A DNA stretch of 64,000 nucleotides from Neurospora crassa OR74A (taxonomy: Eukaryota; Ascomycota; Sordariomycetes; Sordariales; Sordariaceae), in contig NC_026505.1 of assembly GCF_000182925.2 (NCBI RefSeq), positions 3,658,001 to 3,722,000 on the forward strand, in the 5' to 3' direction. Both the position numbers and the translations under genes were made by a program. This document shows positions 32,520-44,793 of the stretch, in pieces (positions within the stretch are counted from its first letter, which is position 1; the number at the start of each line of letters is the position of its first letter). The notes beneath the pieces are model-generated. The model was not told the DNA's origin. It saw only the letters and a list, made by a program, of their open reading frames with translations, and made no database searches.

Positions 32520-34267
32520 TTATCCAAGCAAGGGCATTCTTTCCCTCTCTCTCTGACCACCATTGTCATCCTCCGAATCCTCATCACACTCATCCTCAAA
32601 GGGCACCACCAAAGCGTCCTCAAATGGTAATACAAAAGCAGAAGCTACCAGCCCAGCCATACACGCCATCGAAATCAGCGCCCCAAACATGCAAAGATAC
32701 CAAGAGGCCCCCAGCCGGTACCCCGGGATTCGGTTAAATTGATCATCATGATGGAAGAGGTAGGCCTATGCAAGCAAGCAGCTCGCCAGTTTAGCGAGCG
32801 AATGTTAGCCTCTGTTTCTGCCTCTTTACCCCTACCTTGAAAACGACAAGGGGCAGCGAGCATCCCCATTCCATCCATCCATCCATCCAAACATCCCGGC
32901 CGTCACCCGGGGCAACCATCAAAGCCTGTTGTCCACATATTCCATCATGATCCTCAGCCTCATCATCATCCTAACCACCGCTACTCTCATCATCTTACCC
33001 AAGAGCAAAGAAAAGAAGAACAAGAAGAAGAAGAAAAAGGAAAAAAAAAGGAAATAAAGAAACAGAAGAACTCACCACTAACCCCCCCGCCATCGCCAAA
33101 CCCACCCCCACAGCCCCCATCATCCAAGCCAACACCTTCCACCTCTCTCCTTTCTCTCTCAAGATCCTCAAGCCGAGCCTCCTCCGTCTCCTACCTTGTC
33201 CATTTGGCCCATTTGGTCCATTTGATCCATCTTGTTCACCCTGTCCACCTTGTTCATCTCGTCCACCATGTTGCCCACCATGTTGCCCACCAAGTAAGCT
33301 TTCCTCCCCCCCTCGCCCTCCTTGCCCTCCTCTCCCACCTCGTCCACTTCCACTTCCCCTACTTCCCCTCCTCCTCCTTCTTCGCACGTCCTGATGATGC
33401 CCACCACCATCACCCAACACCAACAAAACCACGAACCCCACCAGCGTCGCGACTTCCAAAACCACAAAGAGATTCATCAAAAAGGCCGTGGACTTCCACA
33501 TGTTGCAGAAGAATCTGCGCGGCTCCTCCTCTTGTTGATGGCTGCTGCTGCCGGGGTCCGGGATATCGGGGCCGGGTTTGGGTTTGGGGTTGGAGGGATC
33601 AACAGGGTCGGGAATGGGGTTGTTGGGATTGTTGGGAGGAAACGAAGGAGGAGGAGGAGAGGAAGGAGGACCAGGACCAAGGCCAGTAGTAGAGTTGGCA
33701 TGGAGACGACCACCGGAGGAGCAGAATCGGGGATCGGGGAAGGGGATACATTTTAATTTTTCCTCCTGTTCGGTTTGCTGTTTGGCGTGTTTGGCGTGCC
33801 TGTCTTTGATGGGGGCGAAGGAGACGACGGATTTCGCCGCACTGTCGCTGGGATTATTATAGTCCCGGAACACTTGCACTAAGTCGTTGACGACAGGCGT
33901 CTGACATCGCTGGTGGAGGCCGATATAATCGTGGAAGCCGCCGGAGACCGCTGCCACATGGACAGGTGAGGAGGAGTCGTGGATGATGATGTGGTAGTGT
34001 TTGTGGTGGCGGCCATGGTTGTGAGAGGTCTGGGGGGAGGGAACGGAGCAAGTAATCCACCGGGGAAGCAGGATGGAGGTTAAAGTCATTGTTGTCACTG
34101 TTGTTGGTTGGGGTGGGTGTAAGGAGTTGGTTGTGGTTCGTCAGCTACTTGATTCCTCACGGGCGGGTAGGCAGAAAGACCGGGTCAGACGAGATGAGAT
34201 GAGAGAGACGAGGCTCACCGGCGAGAAAAACTGCTAGTCCCGTGATGTATACGCTTCGTCGGATCAT
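32520..34267 (-). CDS. Four-helix (claudin/Sur7-like) fungal membrane protein with extended loops
   Basis: Exons 34267-34219, 34097-33076 and 32765-32520 give 438 residues. Helix 1 is in exon 1 and the start of exon 2 (MIRRSVYITGLAVFLAVTTM, then LTSILLPRW). The outer loop contains YIGLHQRCQT and later FPDPRFC, a Gly-Leu-His...Cys pattern that I recall from fungal claudin-like tetraspans, but it is expanded by a Pro/Asn-rich run (about 150-200). Helix 2 is FLMNLFVVLEVATLVGFVVLLVLG. The inner loop is also expanded, rich in Arg, Gly, Gln and Asn (GGQHGGQHGGRDEQGG). Helices 3 (WKVLAWMMGAVGVGLAMAGG) and 4 (WYLCMFGALISMACMAGLV) follow, and the tail is acidic. The frame without the last intron ends in a hydrophobic Phe/Leu run, whereas splicing yields AYLFHHDDQFNRIPGYRLG, the expected family sequence. 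A plasma-membrane role is inferred. Confidence 0.75.
32867..32887. repeat. (CATC)n microsatellite in an intron
   Basis: Four to five CATC units lie within the last intron of the four-helix membrane protein gene (33075-32766). Confidence 0.7.
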
Positions 34268-35392
34268 CTTGAACCGTCTGCGCTCAAAGGCAATCTTGCG
34301 TTTGCGAAGGGTAACACTAAGCTGGATTGAACCGAGGAGTGTACATGTCGCCGTCGTCGCGCCGGGTTGGGAGGTTGGGTATCAGAGCCTCCTAAATCAA
34401 TGACTGACAGATGGGGCAATGTTATGAACAAAAACGTGTAGATGATCCAAGCTATTTTGGGTGGACAAAGGGATATGAAGACGCCTGGCATCGAACAGAG
34501 CCAAACTCCCCATCAATAAGAGCAGATGTCACCACCATCCCGTCACTGTGAGGGGGCATCTGCTGATAACAGCGCTCGTGCACTCGTTCTCCAATATCTG
34601 CGCAAGATGCAAGATGTATAAAACGCTGCGGACGTCCCTGCATTTGTACATACGCTACCCAGGCACCCGTACCCATGCAAGACGTACCTAGACATCCCGT
34701 CTGCTTGACTGGTACATCATATCTACCCATCATCCGTCAAATGCTCTTCGTAGCTCCCATGATGATATATTCACCAATTCCCAAACACGGATACTTCTAC
34801 TTCTTGTGAAGGTCTTCTAACGATCTTGGATGAAATACATGCCCTGTAAAGATATCCTGCACAATAAAAATGAGCAAAGTAACGCCTCCTTCCGTCCGTC
34901 CTCTTCCTCTTTCCCCCTTTTATTTCAGTGAGTGGTCATGATCGTTCTTTTATCCATAACACTATTTTATCTTCTTCTCCTATCATCTCTAACCGCCGAA
35001 GCAGGAACAGGATACGAATTCGTTCGACCAGACAATAATAGCCCCCGTCTGGGTTGTCTAACATGACCATGCTGAAGACCACCATCACCACCACTACTGC
35101 CAGCGCCAGAAGAACTAGGACGAACAACGCCCTCTCTACTACTACCAGAAGCGATATTGCCACCAGCAGTCTTTTTCCCGCAAGCACTAAGCGGAACTTC
35201 ACTCTTCCCACCCATAATCCTGCCACCGCTACTAGTAGGTGTACTCGGCGCCGTAGACGAAGAAGTAGAAACTCCCGCCTCGCTCCCAGTCCCACGAGCA
35301 CTACCAAGACGCTGCCTTTCGTTATCACCAGACTCAGAGCCATCACCAATAACAGTTGTCTGCTTACTATTCGGCAACAGAGGATGACCGTC
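34268..35392. other. Intergenic, membrane-protein promoter and 3' flank of SIN kinase gene
   Basis: This 1.1 kb lies between two minus-strand genes. The plus-strand frames at 35054-35482 and 35157-35387 run opposite or beyond the kinase 3' end and look like noise. Nothing is supported. Confidence 0.6.
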
Positions 35393-38300
35393 CTACGACC
35401 ACCTCATGTCCGAACTAGGTGCTCGACTTCTGCGCTTAGCGTTTCCGGCGCCCGCACTACCACCCATAACGGAGAACGATGATTCCCTCGCTCCGTAGCT
35501 GCGTGAGAACCCCTCACTTCCTCCTCCTCCACTACCTTGAAAACTGCTGGACAAGCTCACTGCACTCCCTGTCGGCGAGACCGAGTACAGCCCTCCTCCT
35601 CCGAGAATCCTCGCCTCGGGACCCGCAACTGATGATCCGGACCTTATCCGCCCGTAGTTCTCCTTGTTATGGTTACTCAGTGAACTTTCGCTTCGCTCTC
35701 GCTCACGCTCGGCACGACTGCTCGCTATGCTTGAGTTACCTATCCCCATGCCCGTCGCTGAGACCGCTCCGGGCGCCGTGGCGGCAGATGATAGACTCGG
35801 TCTAGGAGAACTATACTGCGTCATGGACATGCGGGGCAGTCGCATCCTTGAGGGCGTCCCTAGGCCACCGGCCGAGCCCATGGATGAGGACAACGAAGGA
35901 ATGCCCGCTGAGGTGTCTTGGCTAACTCGGCGTGGGATATTGATCAGCGGGACGCCGCCGTCTCTGCTGTGCGGCCGATACATTGCTTCGCGCTCCTGGG
36001 CTAGGGAGATTCCGGAGCGTTTCGGCGTTGATGCTACTTCGATGTATGCGGCCGAAGACGAATGCGAGGCTCGGTGACCGTGCGTGGGTGTGGGCGGCAT
36101 GGACATGCTGGCATGTAAGCCTGGCGGTGTATAACTAGTATTGCGCCGGGGGCCAGACCGCGAGCGTGGTCCAGAACTCAGGTTGTTGAGCGGATTGGGG
36201 ATGGCCGAGGGCCCAGCGCCCATATTTAGTGCGCCCAAGGCTGCTACGTCGTGTTGTAGGTCGATGTCGATGTGGCTTCTAACGATCTCCGATGCCAAGT
36301 TACGCACCAATACTGCTGGATCCTTATCTGCCAGTATTTGTATATCGTCAAAGAGAACACGCAGCGCACGGCCCGCAGTCGAAGTGGCTAGGGTCGCCAT
36401 GGGAGTGTTGTTGACTTCGCAGCCGTCCATGATACTGCGCACGAGACGGAGCAAGTTGAGGCGCACAACGGCCTTCTTGTGGCTCAGTTTCTGGGCGATA
36501 CCAGCATACATCTCCACCTTGGCAAGTGATGCTGCCACAGAGGGACTAAGTCGTACAAGCTTCAGAAGCGGTTCGAGAAGGTTGGCGTCGAAAGCATTTG
36601 CCTTGTTAGTGTTGAAGCAAGACGTGATCGCCGTGGTAAAGTTGCCGTCGAGCAAATGGTGTTCAACCTTGGCCGTCTCCTTTTCTAGCCAGACAAAGAT
36701 AGCATCCAGCGCGGTGACTTGCCAATACTGATCTGCCAAGAGCGAAACGTAGAATTCCAGCCCATTGTTCTGCCACAAATATCTTCGGCCCTTGCTGCCC
36801 GAGTGCGCCATGTCGCAGAGAATAGGGAGGACGAATTCCTTGGGCGGCCGATCAGTCTTCATGATCTTGAGCAACAGTGGAATGATACCATTGCTGGCAG
36901 CGTATTCCTGACGCTCCTTGCTGAGTCGGCATAGGTTGAACATGGTGTTGAGCACTTGATTGGAGATCTCGCGGAAATGCTGCTGCCCTCTCTTCATCGA
37001 GTTGCTCAAAACGTCGATCAAGTAGTCAATGGCATCAGCGGAATGTAATGACTCTAACGTGGTTGACAGCATGGATAAGTTTTTGATGAACTTGAGCATA
37101 GTGATTTGGTGAGCAGGTGTCATCCGCCTGAGGTCCTTTAGGACAGCTATATTGAGTGATGGTAATTAGCAACTGACCCGGCCTTATAATGATAAGGGGT
37201 ACATACTTTTGAGTACAAAGCGCTCGGCAACGACTTCCTTCACATAGTTCTCAGCTTGCGAGAAGAGATAAAAAATGTTGACGATGCGAGCTTCAATCAG
37301 CTCGGACAGCTCATCCCTATCATCTTCATCCAAGACCTTGTGCAGCACTGCAGCTAATGGGTCCAAGATTTTGCTTCGCGAGAATATGCGGCAAAAGTCG
37401 TTCTTTGGGGTTGGGCCCTAGAGTGACAGTCAGCACGATTTCTTGACATCAAGACATGTGTTGAAGGACAAGGCTTACCTGAAGCTCAAAGACGTTCCAA
37501 ATGCCATTCACGCCGATAAGAACAAGGTCTGGCGACATGTCATAGTCTTCATCCAGAAACTCTACCAAGACATTGAGACCGCCTGCACTGACGAACATTT
37601 GCAGCGTCAAGGTAGAAGTCTGGTACATTTGCCGAACAAAGGCTGCGGCCTCCAAGCGGATTTCGTTCGAATACTGCCGAGCAGCGAACTTGGTGATGAT
37701 AGGGATACCACCAACGAAACACAAGTTCTCTTGCAGCTCGACGTCATCCAATATGATCTGCTCGCAGTCAGTATTCGGACAGCCATAGAGTTTTTTCACA
37801 TATGGACACTGATATTGGCACCTACCGCATTGACGATCTTCAGCAGCTGCAAGATCATGTGCTGACGACTCTTCACTGTGCAGGGCTCCAAGATCTCCAG
37901 GATCGGTAGCAACCCATGTGCACTGATGATGAGATCCTTGACCTCGCTGTTTTCCCATAGAAGATTGAGCAAGTCTTCAGCCAGATCAGCAAGTATATCC
38001 TCACTCTCCGTCGGCTTCAAAGATTTGACCCTCTCTTCCACCTTCTCGGCCAACCTAGCATGTCTATCACGAGCAATATTGGCCTCGAGATCCATCTCAT
38101 CCCAGCCTGGATCCATCATCGCAAAGGGGTCGTCTTCATCTTCGTCGTCCCCAAGCCAAGAATTGTTGGACAACTTGGAAAGGAGCATGAGTTGATGGCC
38201 ATCTTCTGATCCCTCATCGCTCTTGGGCGGCTTTGTGAAGCTTTCCGGTTCGGCCCCGAAAATGTCCGAAAAGTCCTCATCACCCTCGTCTTCAGCAAAC

Positions 38301-40841
38301 TTTGTGATCTCTACTGTCATCCTTGTCCTTCGGACGGCGGGCTTCTCAGGGGCTGATGGTGACCGCGCGGAAGCTGACTGTCTCCGCCCGCTGCTGCCAT
38401 TGACAGGTGATGCCGTAGAGCGCGGTAAACTAGTGAGATCAGAAGGGTGAAATAGTTGCGGGGCGTCCTACAAAAGCAAGACGGTCAGCAAATTGGCGAC
38501 AGGGATCAGGCGACAAAGAGGGAGAGAGAAGGTTTACCTTGACAGCAACATTAAGCCGGCTACTGAAGACAGAGTCCGTATCGCCAAAGAGATCAGAGTA
38601 ATCCTCGGTAGACTGCTCACGATAGATTGATTCAGGACGGGGTGGAAGTTCAAACTTGTTTCCGAACTGCGTCCTCACAGGCGACTTAGTCTGGGAGGCG
38701 CTTGAAATCGTGGTTTTGCTGCTCCTTTGCCGCCTATGTCCTTGCTGAGAAGACTTGGAATCGGACACCCTATCTGACCGTTTCGGCAAGGGACGAATCG
38801 TCTGCTCAAATTCTCCGCCAAAGTCTTCGTCCCAATTCTCCGTATCTTCCCGCGAGCTGTCAATGGACGCAAACGCTTTGAGCCGATCGCTGGAAAGTAG
38901 TCCTCCAAAATTATCCTGGCCTTTGATGTGAGGGAGGTGAAGCGCACTAGGTGAAATTGCAGTGGCAAAGTCATTGTCCCAGTTATCATCATCTGTCACA
39001 ATCTGTCAGCTAGAACTTTCACGTCCTGATTTTTTGATACTCACCAGCTTCTACCGCAGGAGACCTAAAGACCTCTGCATTCGCCTTCGGCTTCGCTTGC
39101 TGTGGGGGCACCTTTGTCGAAATAGAGAGATTTGGACGATGTTGGCCAGAAGCATTTCTATTCTGCGTGGAAGGATTTCCGTGATCTGAACCAATCGATG
39201 TTCTAGGGGTGGCTTCCGATGACTTGAGCGCCTTGTTCCACTGCTTGACTTCCTCGACGGCCTGAATAAAGTTCGATGGTGCTTTCGATATCGGCGCATC
39301 ACTCCTCCGGCAGCCTTGAATCCACGAATGTCTTAAAAGCTTTTTCGCCGATACTCTAAGGTTGGGGTCCTTTTGAAAACACTGCATTAAGAAGTCACGA
39401 GCAGCCTATTCTCGTGGTCAGCATATCAAATCCACGCAGCTTGAGAACACGGAGAGACGAACCGGCGAGACTCCTTCTGGAAGCGGTGGGTGGTCATCGT
39501 TAACAATAGCAAAAAGAGCCGGCATCGCAGCCAGGTGATGATATGGAGGCTTTCCTTGTAAAAGCTCAATAACCGTACATCCGACGCTCCAGATATCCGA
39601 GGCAGAGGTCGCGCCGGACAGTTGAATGATCTCAGGGGCCATCCAGTAAGGAGTCCCTACCACTTGCGCCTCCTTATCTGGGCCTGCTAGGGTGCTGGTT
39701 GACACGCCAAAGTCTGCTAACTTGACGGTGCCATCCTTGGTAGTCAAAATATTGGCACCTTTGATATCTCGATGGATGACACCCTGGTCGTGCAGATACT
39801 GCAGCCCCTGAAGGACCTGGGTCATGTACACACCGACAAGATTTTCTGGGAACTTGCCATAGGCTTTACATATCGAATGCAGCGAGCCATTTTCGCAGTA
39901 CCTGTCCAACTCGTGTTAGTACTCTCAGTGTCACTTCCCGGCTCAAGGACCTCACTTACTCGAGGATGATGTTCAGGCAATCCGCCGTTTTCACGAAACC
40001 TATGTACTTGACAATATTGTCATGCTAAATAATGTTAGTACTTTTAACTTGAGCAAAGAGCTGCCGTCTCCCCTTACATGAAGATTTTTCAAGAGATCGA
40101 TTTCGGCCTACGCAATGTCAGCTTGAAGCAATCAGATGTATCTTGGAAATCATCAAACCAACTCACCTCGATCATCCGAAGCTCGCTTTTTGGTACATCA
40201 ACGAGCTTGATTTGCTTGACGGCCACGGCCTCGCCGGTTCCCCAGTTGAAGGCCTTGTAGACCGATCCAAAGGCTCCTTTCCCGATGCAATCACCGAGTC
40301 GCTAAACACCCACGTATGTGGTCATAGGTCAGCCATGTCTCATAAGAACTGAGTGTGTGATATCGTTTGATTGATTCATTGATTTTTTGATAAGTCGGGG
40401 TCACTGTGGCCCCATGCCGGTACTGCTGAACAAAGAAATCAGGCTCATGCAAGCCACTGAGCATGCCGAGAGGTGCATATGTCAACAGTGTAGGTAAGGT
40501 ACGAGCCACCTCGTCACGACCCTTCTGCTCCGGCTAGAAGGTAGAACTTGGATGAAACAGAGACCTAACTGAGCTTCAGAACCATTCACACACGACATGC
40601 CACACAATATTTACGGCGAAGCACTCAAACGCAGACAACAGGGGAAAATAAGAAGGAGGGAAGAAGAACGACGTACATAGTCCTTTAGGCCCGGATCTTG
40701 GACCGCCTTTTCTCGGCCATGGCCGCCAGCCTCCCGACGCGGTGTCCCCGGCACTTTGGTAGCCACGACTGCTGCTGCCTTGCCGTTCCCGCCATGATAC
40801 GAGCGCTCGGTGGAGAAGGAGCCCGGCGGGTTCGGCGCCAT
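35393..40841 (-). CDS. sepH: Septation initiation network kinase (Cdc7/SepH, Cdc15-like)
   Basis: This Ste20/MAPKKK-like kinase acts in the septation initiation network at the spindle pole body, downstream of the Tem1/Spg1 GTPase, to start septum formation. Eleven exons give 1511 residues: 40841-40677, 40301-40167, 40107-40078, 40024-39960, 39901-39463, 39405-39045, 38992-38538, 38467-37826, 37757-37479, 37417-37207, 37146-35393. The kinase domain (about 56-315) has the Gly loop GKGAFGSV (62-69), Lys 84 in AVAVKQIK, the [10 protein letters not shown] catalytic loop, LADFGVS and [10 protein letters not shown] disordered Ser-rich linker follows, then a helical-repeat (ARM-like) half containing [25 protein letters not shown] and [11 protein letters not shown]. 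The last 270 residues are disordered and Ser-rich. Another in-frame ATG at 40895 would add 18 residues. A TATA-like site lies at 41052-41059. Confidence 0.95.
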
Positions 40842-41051
40842 GCCTGCGGCCCCGGTCCGGGAGGCTTTACCGATCCAGTCAAAAACTCCCCCCACTTTTG
40901 TTTACCCTCTCTCCGCAGAGGTCAATATGTCCGAAATTTTGGGGTTGCCGCCGGTAGGCAGATAGGTGTACGAAGGGGCCCGGGGGCCTGGAGATTCTGT
41001 GAGAGAGCCGAAGCTGGCTAGCTGGCGATTCAAGGGTTCTTGCCTAGAGAC

Positions 41052-41059
41052 CTTATATA
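41052..41059 (-). promoter_or_regulatory. Candidate TATA box of the SIN kinase gene
   Basis: TATATAAG on the minus strand lies 211 bp upstream of the 40841 ATG and 157 bp upstream of the in-frame ATG at 40895. It is a single pattern match in the expected place, with no other support. Confidence 0.35.
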
Positions 41060-41636
41060 GGGTGGGTGAATATCGACGGGGTAGTAGCGTGATGTATCCC
41101 ATTCCCAATCCAGGCCCAGGAATGGAGGAGGGGTCCGCTTTTCTGTTGTGATTCGCAGTATGGAAACCCGGGCTGGTCGCCGGTCGACCCAAGATGTAGT
41201 AAAATGGAAGTGGGCGTCGGTGTTGGGTGCCCTGCTACGGATGTGATAATGCGCCGGGAAATGTCGATGCGAAAACAAGATCGGGTCCGTGTGGGGTATG
41301 GAGCCGAGAGAATGTTGAAAAGCGCGACGGGAAGAAATCCGTGAAGTGGAAGCTGATGACTCGGATTGTAGAGCCCAATGTTTTGGCGACTAGCGTGAAC
41401 GCTTGCTCGATACGGCCGGCGTTTCGTGTTCTTTTTGTCTATGCGAAACTCTGTGACTAGACGTTGACAGCGTTCGAAAGCTAGACGGGAAAGCAGAGGT
41501 ATCGATATACGAAGGCGCCTAGAAAAATGCCAAAGGTCCAGCGGGACAAGACGAAGATGGTTCCCTTGTGCAATTGCCGGCGCTCTGGAAGATTAAGTGG
41601 GCAGCATCGCCGTTAACCACCAGATGCTGGATGTTA

Positions 41637-41663
41637 TTGTTGTTGTTGTTGTTGTTGTTGTTG
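41637..41663. repeat. (TTG)9 microsatellite
   Basis: A pure TTG run lies about 800 bp upstream of the SIN kinase start. Frames reading through it give poly-Thr or poly-Val strings only. Confidence 0.9.
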
Positions 41664-43191
41664 TAGTTCTTGAATGCTGGGCGCTGGTCGCTTGTTGTCG
41701 TGTGTCAGATCGTTCGAGATGGCGTACCGCGGGGTAAAAGTAAGTACTAGGCGAAAGGTACCTTGATATCCTTGTTTCTTGACGTGGGAGTTCATCCGGT
41801 ATTAGGTGGTTGGCGGAACGTTTTGAAAAGAGAAAGAGCAGAGGAAAGAAGCTACCTCTACCTACTACCCCTAGAGGAGGGGAAAACGTACTTGACAAAG
41901 TGGAATGTATGATTCGTAAATGGGTCGGAACTGTTTGCGCTGAAACAACCAAGCATTCACACATCCACCACAGCAGAGAGCTGGTTGAGGTATGTAACGG
42001 AAATGTTGTAAGTGTCGAACGCTGCAGTGCAGCCCTGGATGTCTTGGACGCCTCGAGAACACTGCAACAGCTGAATGAAAAAGAGTGGATCACTGTTTAG
42101 CATGTATGTATGCGCTGGGCCTAGGCATTTCAACCACGGTACGATGGAGTAAGTGAGTGTCAGGTCGCTTATCACAAAAAGAGAAATGACAGGATCCCAT
42201 CCTCGAATTCTTCCCGTCGACTCGCGCCAATGCGACGACACTCATCTTCACCTTCACCTGCTTCCGGCGGTAGGCATTTCTATCCAGTCACGCAGTGCAC
42301 TTTAGAGAGCCTGCATGAAGTGGTGTAGGGATCAATTCTAACTTGCATGCAGCTGCTCTAGTGCGGAGGTGCAGCTATGTAAGTATAGTGTATAGAGCTA
42401 CATTGGATACATGGCGGGAAATCGCCATCCCCGACATGCCTCTGCTGGATACCTACCTACCTATATCATCCATCATCCACCGCCAGCACAACAAGAGCTT
42501 CACCCATGGCACTGCTGTTTCTTTGTGTTTCAGTTTGGAACCTCTAGGATAATTTCGCACATGGTTTGTCGAGATTGTTTCCCTATGCCAGATATTCTGT
42601 GTGTAGCACCAACCAAAAAGTATGATATTGTAATCACGGGCCCTTGATCTGTAACATGGCCTCGCACAACCTGTATGAGCAATCTCAAGTGATATAAACC
42701 ACAAAAATTCATCTTTGAAATTCTCTCTGACATTCGTCAACCAGTACCATCTATTGTTGTTTTATCTGTTTTTTTTGGGTTCCCCAATCCGTTGGAAGCC
42801 CTCCGCTCAGTTTGTACCGGGAAATCATGTAGTACATCAGCACAGCGCCGCTTCAACGCTGCTGTCTAACCTGGTCGCTCCCAGCCGTAAAATCTTCCAT
42901 CAAAGTCTTCCTATCAGGAAACTTCCTTTTCATCCAATTTGATGGAATCAAAAGATGAAATCATGAACAGTCACATGACGATAATGAGGACGATGAGTGG
43001 GCAAGGAAAAAGGAGACCCAAATAAACCATGACGCCGCTCACCGTATGCGCCAAAGGACAAGGAAAAAAAAAAGAAGAGAAGAGAAAATCCAGGGAATCA
43101 AGTGTGCATCACTAACTGCACGAGCAGTTTTGCTCTTGAGAGCAAATGCCATGAGTTCAAAACACCCACGCAGACACTGCAATGACTGTTC

Positions 43192-44793
43192 TCAGTTTCC
43201 AGATGCACCCCGTGAAAGCATCCGGCTGAGCCCAGCCTCAGCCCACCACTCATCGGGGACATCCTCGCGCGTAGCAAGATTGCGCACGATGCGCTGCAGG
43301 CCTCCCATACCGCCCAAAATCTCCAGAGAATCATCACTGCTGTCATTGCGGGTAACATCCGCATACGACCTTCGAATGCTGTTCAAGCTAGGAGCTAGAG
43401 GAAAACGAGTAAGCGGGTTCACGTCCAGCTCGTCCTCCTCATCACCTTCCGTGTCGGAGTTTTCACCTCCCGACTCACACGGAGGTTCCGCTTCTGCAAC
43501 TTCTACGGGCGCATCCGGGACGGTGACAGAAGTCCCGACAGAGGGTGCCGCCGCATTCTGCGAGGCAACCGCAGATGCCGAAACGGAAGCAAACGAAGAG
43601 CCAGAGCTGGGCGTTAGCGGGTCTGGCGTCAGGGTGGTCGTGAAAATGTCCCAGACGTGATCGCGCTCGGGACTGCGATCCTCGGGACTGAGATCCTCGG
43701 GACTGAAACTCCGGTTGCGATCTCCCAAACCATCCACTTGCGGCGCGTCAACAGACGGTGCCTGCTCACCTCGGCGGCGACCTGAAATTGCGTCAGGCCT
43801 AGGGTAAGGATTACCCCATGTGCCATAGAGAGACGAGGCCCGGTCCGCAGTCCGATCCCTGATGCGGCGCAAAGCTGCGCGTTCTCGGATCTGCTAATTG
43901 TTAGTTCTTGTTATTCGGTTGCTATCCGGTTGGCTCAGACGGTGTGTAGGAGGGGGAAACAAAAAAGGATGAGCGCATACCGGGGGAGGTGGGCCCCGGT
44001 TCATCTGAGACGATGTACGAGGTTCTACGGGCGGTGGTGGCGGTGGTGGCACTCTACGAGATAGAAAGCCAGGTTCAACGGCCATGTGTGCAAAAGGTGG
44101 TTCCGCGGTCATATGCGCGAGGAAAGGGTTGGGTTCGGGATCCTCATTGTCAGTTAGGGCTCCTGGGTACTGGGACAGTGAATGCAGGTGAGCCAACCGC
44201 CTGCCAAACAAGGCAATGACCTGGTCATCGAGCATACCACCTATACGACTAGGTCCGTCACGCGTGGTGTCGCGACTAGATTCCGCATTGTTTGGCGCAT
44301 TGTTGCTGTTACTATCGCTGTTCGAACCGCTTGATCGTTCGGCTGGAGGGGATCGGCGTCTGAGGTTGTCATGGTTGTTACCAGCAGCAGCGGCGGCATT
44401 GCCACTGTTGATAGCAGCGGTGATAGCGAGGCGACGTCGGCGTTGCTGCACTCGTTCGGAGTTTTGAAGGCGGCTGCGTCTGATGGAGGATCGAGCTTCG
44501 GCAGAGTTCTTGTCCGCCGCCGACTTCAATTGGATGTCGGACTCAACAGGCGCTTGGTACAATCTGATTGGGAGGACGGGGGCAGGTCAGCGCAGGCCTA
44601 CAGAGTGGAATAGGGGAATGCGACTGGATCGGTTGCCCTGATGGGGCACATCATCGGTTTGATGGAAAGCACCATATCGAGCATGTGCGACAGATGAAAG
44701 TGACGAAATCGCGGTGGATACATATGGCAAAGGGGGGATAAGCGCAAGCGCAACGCGAAACGCCCTGACGCGGTGTTCTTACCGGAGACCCAT
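43192..44793 (-). CDS. Conserved fungal disordered protein, function unknown
   Basis: Exons 44793-44783, 44563-43981 and 43890-43192 give 430 residues beginning MGLRLYQAPVESDIQLK. No enzyme fold is visible. Residues 15-90 are basic (RRSRLQNSERVQQRRRRL), with an Ala/Asn run; a Pro run (VPPPPPPP) lies near 180. The second half holds conserved-looking short blocks: IRERAALRRIRDRTADRASSL, DHVWDIFTTTLTPDPLTP, GSSFASVSASAVASQNAA, and a final helix GGMGGLQRIVRNLATREDVP followed by DEWWAEAGLSR. I recall similar DHVWDTLLTTL and DEWWAEAGL blocks in other ascomycetes, but know no function. The start sits on an 11-nt coding exon (donor GTAAGA); an in-frame open stretch extends upstream to 45267 and could add up to 158 residues. 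Confidence 0.72.

Larger units (their letters stand above)
40842..43191. other. Intergenic, SIN kinase promoter and 3' flank of disordered-protein gene
   Basis: This 2.35 kb lies between two minus-strand genes. It has a TATATAAG candidate on the minus strand (41059-41052), about 210 bp before the kinase ATG, and a TTG run (41637-41663). The frames at 41593-42241 and 42343-42740 are short and overlap on both strands. I support no gene. Confidence 0.6.

Noticed and set aside
37758-37763. Alternative GAG/CAG tandem acceptor at SIN kinase exon 9
   Set aside because: GAG is a poor acceptor; the CAG choice is sufficient and gives the same frame.
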